From NCBI RefSeq assembly GCF_032854445.1, contig NC_088307.1, positions 22,396,017 to 22,460,016 of the forward strand: a stretch of DNA of 64,000 bases, read 5' to 3'. This DNA comes from Liolophura sinensis. Lineage: Eukaryota; Mollusca; Polyplacophora; Chitonida; Chitonidae. Of the stretch, positions 58,611 to 64,000 are shown in pieces; within the stretch, counting starts at the first letter, position 1; the number at the start of each line of letters is the position of its first letter. The position numbers and the translations under genes are program-made. The notes below the pieces were generated by a model. The model had not been told where the DNA came from. It saw only the letters and a program-made list of their open reading frames with translations, and ran no database searches.

Positions 58611-59766
58611 AACTACATAGCCTGCAGGTATAAGCTCTCCAGTGTCGAGCTTCTAAACGCAACAAGACTTTGCTTCAAATCCCTGTGTTGAACAGTATCC
58701 AACATTTTAAGAAAAGATCGAGGGAAACCGTAAATTATGGACACACACGTCAACTTGCCTCAAAAATCGATACAGAATTAACAAAATTGATTGATCAGAA
58801 CCGCAATAAGTACTAGACACAACCATATTTATATCAGGAGTTTAAGCATTTTATATGGGATATAAACGAAAATTTGTTATCAAATATAACCACTTAAGTT
58901 TAGACAGTGTGACAATCTTGACTTGTTTTCCAGAATATTTAAGTTCAAGAGCATGACGAAGTTTCCATTTACAAACAATATATACCTAAGCCATTCGCAA
59001 TTGCTCATTTCTCGACCCTAATGAGACAAGGCAGTAGCTGCCTTTCAGTGTTATTCATGTCTTTAGCGCTCTAGCATAGAGATAAATCATCTTTCAAAAT
59101 AATTGGAAATATTCTGATTAAAATAATACGACCTAAATGACACCAACAAGTCAAGGAAAATACATTTTCTGTTTAAACAAGATTTTGAGAATTTATTTGG
59201 ATTGAGAATTTTTTGGGATGGCCGTGTTGGGATGTGTGACTTAAATTAGACATGACTATAAGGATACCTATAATCCTTCATATGCAAAATTCCACATTTT
59301 GTCTTGTGTGGGACGGTATATTTTGACAGTGAATTGATTTCAAGTATTCTGTTAAAAATTCATGGAACTTTTGTATTAAATTGAAATAACAAAGCAAACG
59401 GTAAAATATCAAGACCTGTTTTTCACAAACAGTTATTTTGTCGCCAAGGCTTTACATTTTCGAAGTTTCAAAGGACATACTTTACTATTTAAACGAAAAA
59501 AAGCAAAATAGTCCCACCAGCGTTTCTAACTTTCGTTATATAAGTGATCATTTTTATTTTAGTAAACATCTTATAAGTTAAAGAGGTCTCAGGAATTTTG
59601 ATACTCATTTACTACATGTATATCTTTAGCTTTAAAAACCATCAGCGTAAATATTTTGGTGTAGGTATATATTCATCTGAATGGGTGCAAATTTTCAGCA
59701 GACTGCTGGGAAAATAGCATTTCACTACACAACTGTAAAAACTGTAACACTGTAAAAAAAAACAGG
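58611..59766. other. No gene recognised
   Basis: Very AT-rich. It contains the partner (58905-59030) of the 57190-57320 duplicate; nothing else is identified. Confidence 0.4.
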
Positions 59767-59985
59767 CCCCGAGATCACGAATCAATCTTAGACACAAGTC
59801 AAAATTTCAAACCCCATTAAAATTGTTATTTCCAATGTAACATTGTCAAAATATTATTTGATAATGTAAATACTGGGTAATTTTTTGTAAAACCAAATAC
59901 AGCTAAAATAATGAAAAGGAATATACCAAGCTTAATGATTGAAATTTTTACTTAAATCTAAGATGGCTTCGTGATCCCGGAGTCA
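59767..59985. mobile_element. MITE-like element with imperfect terminal inverted repeats
   Basis: The left end CCCCGAGATCACGAATCAAT, then CTTAGACACAAGTCAAAATT faces the right end AATTTTTACTTAAATCTAAG, then ATGGCTTCGTGATCCCGGAG. As inverted repeats they agree at most of about 45 positions. The interior is AT-rich with no frame. The target duplication could not be fixed, so boundaries are approximate. Confidence 0.7.
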
Positions 59986-61102
59986 GAAGCCAAAATAAGT
60001 CTAGGCACAGCCGACTGTTGAAAATTTCTGCACTTGTCGTTGCACATGTTGCATACTTTCCGGCGCAATGGCGGTTCGTGTCAACGCTGGATTGGCCAAT
60101 GCTTCCTTGTAATACCGAGGCAATACGTTACCAGTTTGCCTAATAGCCGGCATCGCCAAGACAGAAGTGAGCAATGAACTACAAAGCTTTGACCCAGATT
60201 TCCAAATAGTTAATAAGAACGTGCATAGTTTTTGGTGGTGAAGTCATCAAAAATTTAGAGATATCCTGACAAAACGAAGGTTTAAGATTCAAATACCCAT
60301 AATATAAATCATACACCTCCTTGCTTTGCAGTATCACGTTCTCGCGTTTTGAAACTAAATCGCAAAACTAAACCAGTTATGAGTACCGGGCCAAGAATCA
60401 CATGAATCATTAATAATATGCTCACACAAAAGTACTGGGAAGAAAAAAAATATTATTTTTCAAAATACCTATTTAAATGTTCCTCAGTAATATAAAACAA
60501 AAACGTTTAATGACCCCTTTTAATTTGCTGGATCGATTTTCTCGGCTGTGCATGAAGCACGCGAGACCAAATGGAAACAATTTTCTCCGCAATTTATTAA
60601 TAATTCAAGATAACAGATAGAATTCGACACCCTTTGTACTGAGGCTATACATTAACACGATACCGCTGGTTCATTTGTCCTGGGTCCTGTATGTAAACAT
60701 TATGTATTGAAGGCAAACTGTCAAATACAACGTTTCTCAGGAGCACAGTGCATGCCAGATGTTACCGTGTTGTGATTTCCCTCATTTAATCAATCAGGAT
60801 ATTGAGAATGTAGTCTCGGATAAAGCGTCTAAACACTACTTAAGCACATATACGTGTATATTGTTAAGCCAAATAATAATAAGGAGGTAAATTCCTGAAA
60901 ACGGTCGCTATATTATGCAGCATGGAGTGGAACGGGCCTACCCTGTGATTCAGTGTGTTACAATGGAAAAATAGTCTCATAGATTCTGATTTAGAATTAT
61001 TCAAAATATTTAGAGTTTGCACACTTGTTAAATTGTCTGTGGTGAAATAATCTTGGTAAATCACAATCCACGGCATGCACATGGCGACTTGTTCACATGA
61101 CG
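59986..61102. other. No gene recognised
   Basis: AT-rich unassigned DNA. The longest frame (60864-61178, minus) runs into the SINE and has no recognisable domain. Confidence 0.4.
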
Positions 61103-61117
61103 ACTCGTTCACATGAG

Positions 61118-61480
61118 ACCGGCCTGGATAGCACAGTTGGTAGAGCGTCCGCTTCAGGACCGGTAGATCCAGGATCAATCCTTGATCGAGTCACACCTAA
61201 GACTTTAAAAGAGGTAGTTGTAACTTCCTCGCTTGGCGTTCGGCATGAAGGGGATAGTGCAACGACTGGTTGACCCGTATCAGTATAATGGCTCGGGCGG
61301 GGCGTCTTACTTGCCTTCGGTAAGTCGTCTCAGTGATGCAGCACTAAATAAAAGAGCGGTGGAAATCCGTCCTGCAACAAGGAGGCACATTTCACGTACA
61401 TGCACCCTAAGGATTCCTTCGTCGTCATATGACTGGAAAATTGTTGAGTACGACGTTAAACCCCAAGCACTCACTCACTC
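61118..61480 (+). mobile_element. SINE family S2, full length with target-site duplication
   Basis: Pol III A box TAGCACAGTTGG (61129-61140) and a B-box-like GGATCAATCCT (61172-61182) lie in a tRNA-like head starting ACCGGCCTGG. The body contains GCAACGACTGGTTGACCCGT and GGAGGCACATTTCACGTAC. The end is TTGTTGAGTACGACGTTAAA, CCCCAAGCA, then CACT repeats. ACTCGTTCACATGAG flanks it on both sides (61103-61117 and 61481-61495) without mismatch, indicating a fairly young insertion. The 151-residue frame over it is not a gene. Confidence 0.96.
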
Positions 61481-61495
61481 ACTCGTTCACATGAG

Positions 61496-62039
61496 CCATA
61501 CGTGTACCTGTTCACTGAGCACACGGTGGAGCGAGAAACTAAACAACGGTCTGTATAGCGCTTTATCGTGTCATTTAAACTGTTACCAACCATTTGAGTG
61601 TTTTAAGTGTCAATTCGACCAAACAAATTTTGGTACAGGCTCGTCCGACCAAATAATGGGACGACCAAACACCATAGGGTCTACGTGACCTGATATCTTT
61701 CGGTCAGATTTTCTTTGGTCTCCAGAATAGGGTCAAAGTAACCATTATAAGATTAGCCCATACAACCAGAACCATTATGGTGGTATTTTAATGCTCCCCA
61801 GAATTGGGTCAAAGTAACCATTACTGCACATGCTAACAAGTAACGGGTGAAATAAGACCACATCAATATTTGCTTTGAAACCGCAGTGTACGAGTGGATG
61901 CTGTAATGAGCCGAAATTACAAACAATATCTTTGTACTTTTGTATACTTCAAGTACGAAAGATAAAATGCTACATCATACAGAGCGTAACACTAGAGAAG
62001 CCATGACAGTGTGATACTTGAAAAATCGTCACAGGCAGG
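61496..62039. other. No gene recognised; two-copy direct repeat
   Basis: CCAGAATAGGGTCAAAGTAA, then CCATTA (about 61721-61746) recurs about 78 bp later as CCAGAATTGGGTCAAAGTAA, then CCATTA. The remainder is unassigned. Confidence 0.5.
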
Positions 62040-62235
62040 TAACCGGTTCAATCCAGTTGAAATCAGGTAGGGTTTTATTCTAACGATTATTGAAATACGT
62101 AATCAGTATTTAATTACACGCACTCTAGCACCATGGCTTTAGCAGAATTTGAAGAAAAAATTGCAATGATTTTAATTGCAATGTTTTAGACGTCACTGAT
62201 CTAGAATTGCTCAAAGTGCTATCATCATCACATTT
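62040..62235 (+). repeat. Dispersed repeat family D, opposite orientation
   Basis: GGTAGGGTTTTATTCTAACG, then CACGCACTCTAGCACCATGG, then TTTTAGACGTCACTGATCTA, GAATTGCTCAAAGTGC is family D read in its element direction. The S1-like tail at 62325 may be its displaced 3' end. Confidence 0.6.
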
Positions 62236-62324
62236 AGTGAACTGTAACATGAAGTAAACACAATGCAAAAATGTCGGACCGATTGTACTAAACGTAACTG
62301 TATATTTTCTGATAGATAAGGGAA

Positions 62325-62375
62325 ACAGTAAACACGGCGTAAAACACCAATCAAATAAATAAAGAAATAAATATT
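62325..62375 (+). mobile_element. SINE-type 3' tail
   Basis: ACACGGCGTAAAACACCAAT, then CAAATAAATAAAGAAATAAA is the S1 3' tail with no S1 body in front. It could be a truncated S1 or the tail of the neighbouring D element. Confidence 0.7.
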
Positions 62376-63448
62376 TTACAACAGTTACGTCTAGCGCCCA
62401 CAATGCAGTACCACTACATTATAACCGGAATTGTTAACGAAATGTAACCGGTTCTGGCTGTCAAATAACTTTTGCTTAATTCAATTACAAACGACATGAC
62501 AGATAAAAGATATTAAAATGAAATTAAAGATATTTCAACTCAAACACAACCAAAAATTGGGCAAGAGCGTTTTACATCCTCTGGTTTTTCCTTACTCTGC
62601 ACACACCCCAGTGTGTGTTCATCTTCGTCACGTACTCCTAAAATATTATAGCCGCGTTGCCTAGCCATCCATTAAAGAACACGGAGATAATTGATACATT
62701 TGCGGGAGACATTAAAGGCCAATGAACCCTTGTTAGGATCATCCTTATTTATGTAAAACGTGGTGGACTGCAAATTAAGATTTTGTAAAATGATCCGACT
62801 GGGCCTTCTTCCGTATCATCGCGTGAGGTAATCACCTTTTTTTTCTTTGAAACAAAATAGAAAAAAAATGCGGCGTAAGTTCGTCATAGACTGGTTATAT
62901 GTCCCGGATGTTCTCGCAATTGCCTTCGTTTCCCCTCGGTTCTACTTAAACCTTCACTGCCCTCAGTAGATTACAGTTTACATTAAACGAATGTCCCTCG
63001 CTGCGATTAATCCTATAAAACCGCTCTTGTAACGCTAACACACATACATATACTGCCTTTAAATAGATCGAGTGTGGCATCAATCTGGGCGAGGTTTTAA
63101 AACGACGTGTCGGCGTAATGAGAAGGGCACTTGTTTAAAGCGGGGTGTAGTTGCACTTACGATCTAATTTCAACTGGGCGGTTGTTAAAGCGACGATTGC
63201 CTGGATTGTTCTCAATCATGCAAGAGGGACATTTAAAGCGCGAAAGAGGAAACACATCATGTAATTTTGAGAATGTTATAAGCCAATGTGCAGCCCGGAG
63301 TAAAATATAACACTTACGCTATATTACATTAGGCGTGGAACGAATCAACTTGTCATACTTGTTTTTAAACTTTTTTTCTGAGAGTAAATGGTATGTCCAC
63401 GTTGTAATTAAAATTAATTCGTCTTTACGAGGTCTGTTATTAATAGGC
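62376..63448. other. No gene recognised
   Basis: Unassigned DNA without features I can support. Confidence 0.4.
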
Positions 63449-63575
63449 GAAAAGCTGGCTACCTCTCCAGACGTACGTCTGAAGGTCCAGGTTGCAGCAT
63501 TCTTAGTTTCCCGGGCTCCGCTCGCTTTCCTTCCACCATAATTCTGGCCATCGTCGTTTAAGTGAAACATTGGCA
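63449..63575 (+). mobile_element. SINE family S1, internal and 3' fragment
   Basis: CTGGCTACCTCTCCAGACGT, then GAAGGTCCAGGTTGCAGCAT, then CCGGGCTCCGCTCGCTTTCC and CCACCATAATTCTGGCCATC, GTCGTTTAAGTGAAACATT follows the S1 body. The shared 3' tail is missing. Confidence 0.75.
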
Positions 63576-64000
63576 CAATATTAGTAAATTATAGGCGAAA
63601 AAGATACTGCTTACCGCCACCAACTCAGAGGTGAATACTTGTTTATGGCCTAGAGCGACACATACATAAATGAAATAAAAGCTTTAAACAGTAAGTAGGC
63701 GTCAGCCAAAATGGACGTTCCCAGTGTCCCGACGCAATGTCAACACAAACCCTCAAATATAAGTAAAAACGTAGAGTACAGAAAGTACAACGAGGGGAGT
63801 TCATTCAGTGGCCGTGAGAGTTATCATACACATTTGCCTGTAGTCATGACGGAGTAGTCTCCCTGTACTATCATACTTTCTAAATAACTGGGTCCTTCGT
63901 TCCTTATAGACTGAAACATAGGTGTGATTTGGGACATCCGCACATCTATGAACCTAAGCGTCAAGTCTGATGTGCGTATATCACTTTCAAACAATGACAG
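63576..64000. other. No gene recognised
   Basis: Unassigned DNA to the end of the window. Confidence 0.4.

Overview
This window looks like AT-rich, gene-poor nuclear DNA from an animal, most likely a mollusc. The best clue is two tRNA-headed SINE families. One ends in GGCGTAAAACACCAATCAAA plus AAAT repeats; the other ends in AAACCCCAAG plus CACT repeats. I associate both with molluscan genomes, but this is recall and not a search result. I found no gene I would call intact. The long open frames are tandem repeats whose unit is a multiple of three, or isolated frames with no family resemblance.

Layout. 1-470: decayed ~34-bp minisatellite. 715-1545: dispersed repeats. 2326-13706: a ~5.7-kb direct duplication (copy A 2326-7985, copy B 7986-13706). 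Each copy carries a 75-bp tandem array (about 12 units in A, 4 in B) and a TTAA-flanked MITE. Later insertions mark each copy. 14.46-16.42 kb: a decayed Penelope-like reverse transcriptase, a decayed Tc1/mariner transposase and fragments of an unknown multicopy exon. 17.6-21.2 kb: SINEs and more exon fragments. 21.88-22.64 kb: 21 copies of a 36-bp unit. 24.4-25.1 kb: a SINE whose body has expanded in tandem. 26.9-27.8 kb: a ~110-bp tandem array grown from a second dispersed repeat. 54.8-64 kb: SINEs, another MITE and otherwise unassigned DNA.

The dominant feature is a 26.5-kb satellite at 28310-54762, with 34 head-to-tail monomers of about 792 bp. Every complete monomer contains four diverged copies of one ~65-bp module: pyrimidine tract, GTGCTGGT, 11-12 nt, A(C/T)TAGCAC, then TGCTAG exactly 8 nt after the CTAGCA core, then a purine tract. 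The module can form two mutually exclusive hairpins. The array shows 4-mer and 5-mer higher-order repeats, gene-conversion-like mosaics, and a 9-bp direct repeat at its two outer edges. I recognise no published family here, and it is the best candidate for something undescribed.

A second theme is that three separate minisatellites (75 bp, ~69 bp, ~110 bp) each appear to have grown from the interior of a dispersed repeat. Three dispersed families (called S1, S2 and D here) also share one 3' tail core, which suggests a common LINE partner. Family names S1, S2, D, P and E are labels used only in this answer.
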